Assembly (NCBI GenBank): GCA_025963635.1
Contig: JAOQAK010000024.1
Span: 1-64,000 of the forward strand
Reading direction: 5' to 3'
DNA from: Ferruginibacter sp.
Lineage (GTDB): Bacteria > Bacteroidota > Bacteroidia > Chitinophagales > Chitinophagaceae
DNA: 64,000 nucleotides
The first letter of the stretch is position 1. The number at the start of each line of letters is the position of its first letter. Shown here piece after piece: positions 63,921 through 64,000 of the stretch. The notes under the pieces are model-generated. The model was not told the DNA's origin and made no database searches. It saw only the letters and a program-made list of their open reading frames with translations. The translations under genes were made by a program, and so were the position numbers.

Positions 63921-64000
63921 TTGAAAAAATTATTTATAATACTTATCCTCGCCCCCTGGAATGATTTGGCGCATGCACAGGATTCTGTAAAAGTTTTTTC
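63921..64000 (+). CDS. Start of a secreted protein, cut by the window edge
   Basis: From TTG 63921 the frame reads LKKLFIILILAPWNDLAHAQ, a plausible signal peptide with an AHA-Q cleavage site, and runs off the window at DSVKVF. It lies 55 bp after apbE on the same strand and could be in the same transcript. Nothing can be said of its function. Confidence 0.5.
   Translation, partial: MKKLFIILILAPWNDLAHAQDSVKVF

Noticed and set aside
1..64000. CRISPR arrays and rRNA genes
   Set aside because: No regularly spaced direct repeats and no rRNA-like sequence were found. The only multiple repeats are the AATATCC tract and the apbE leader pair.

Overview
The window looks like chromosomal DNA from a Bacteroidota bacterium, most likely family Chitinophagaceae. 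The evidence is two SusC/SusD outer-membrane transporter pairs, an ECF sigma factor paired with a FecR anti-sigma factor, a DUF6520/MauE-type gene pair, an orphan type IX secretion sorting domain, a kdp operon with a separate short KdpD protein, and A-rich leaders without strong Shine-Dalgarno sites. The family placement is inferred from gene content, not from a marker gene. No rRNA gene and no CRISPR array were seen.

Layout. 1-1.5 kb holds decayed genes, including the tail of an ECF sigma factor. 1.6-4.5 kb (minus strand) holds a DUF6520-like secreted protein, a MauE-like membrane protein and two AraC regulators. 4.5-9.3 kb holds an alpha-oxoamine-synthase/GNAT fusion, divergent from a DUF7793-like/histidine kinase/LuxR response regulator operon, with a perfect palindrome between them. 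9.5-21.9 kb is a defence island. It contains a SIR2-HerA pair with a KTSC-domain third gene, a Zeta-toxin-like kinase with a small glycine-rich partner, and a Wadjet locus carrying jetB, jetC and jetD but no jetA.

22.0-38.5 kb is a nutrient-uptake locus: ECF sigma, FecR, SusC/SusD, a YVTN-propeller/phosphoesterase, a YdcF-like protein, a secreted propeller-like protein and a second SusC/SusD. No glycoside hydrolase is present, and the phosphoesterase suggests a phosphate ester as substrate (inference). 38.9-48.4 kb is a high-affinity potassium (kdp) locus. An NtrC-type sigma-54 response regulator comes first, then a sigma-54-like promoter, an unnamed 27-residue membrane peptide, kdpF, kdpA, kdpB, kdpC, a short KdpD and a separate histidine kinase. 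The order suggests that KdpD and the kinase signal through the sigma-54 regulator instead of the classical OmpR-type KdpE.

48.5-57.7 kb is accessory and heavily decayed. It has a YhcG nuclease carrying two in-frame palindromic inserts, a frameshifted tyrosine recombinase next to a degenerate tRNA-Arg, and remnants of a relaxase, 4,5-DOPA dioxygenase, an alpha/beta-hydrolase, a pyridoxamine oxidase, a membrane protein and a phytanoyl-CoA dioxygenase. 57.7-64 kb returns to intact genes: a Tat-exported molybdenum hydroxylase and its 2Fe-2S partner, a sialate O-acetylesterase, an ApbE flavin transferase whose leader is tandemly duplicated, and the start of a further secreted protein.

The observations most worth following up are the SIR2-HerA-KTSC operon, the Wadjet locus without its kleisin gene, the Zeta-like pair, the sigma-54 control and extra small peptide of the kdp operon, and the palindromic inserts in yhcG. 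Several genes are broken by single-base frameshifts at or near homopolymers, so read support should be checked before these are called true pseudogenes.
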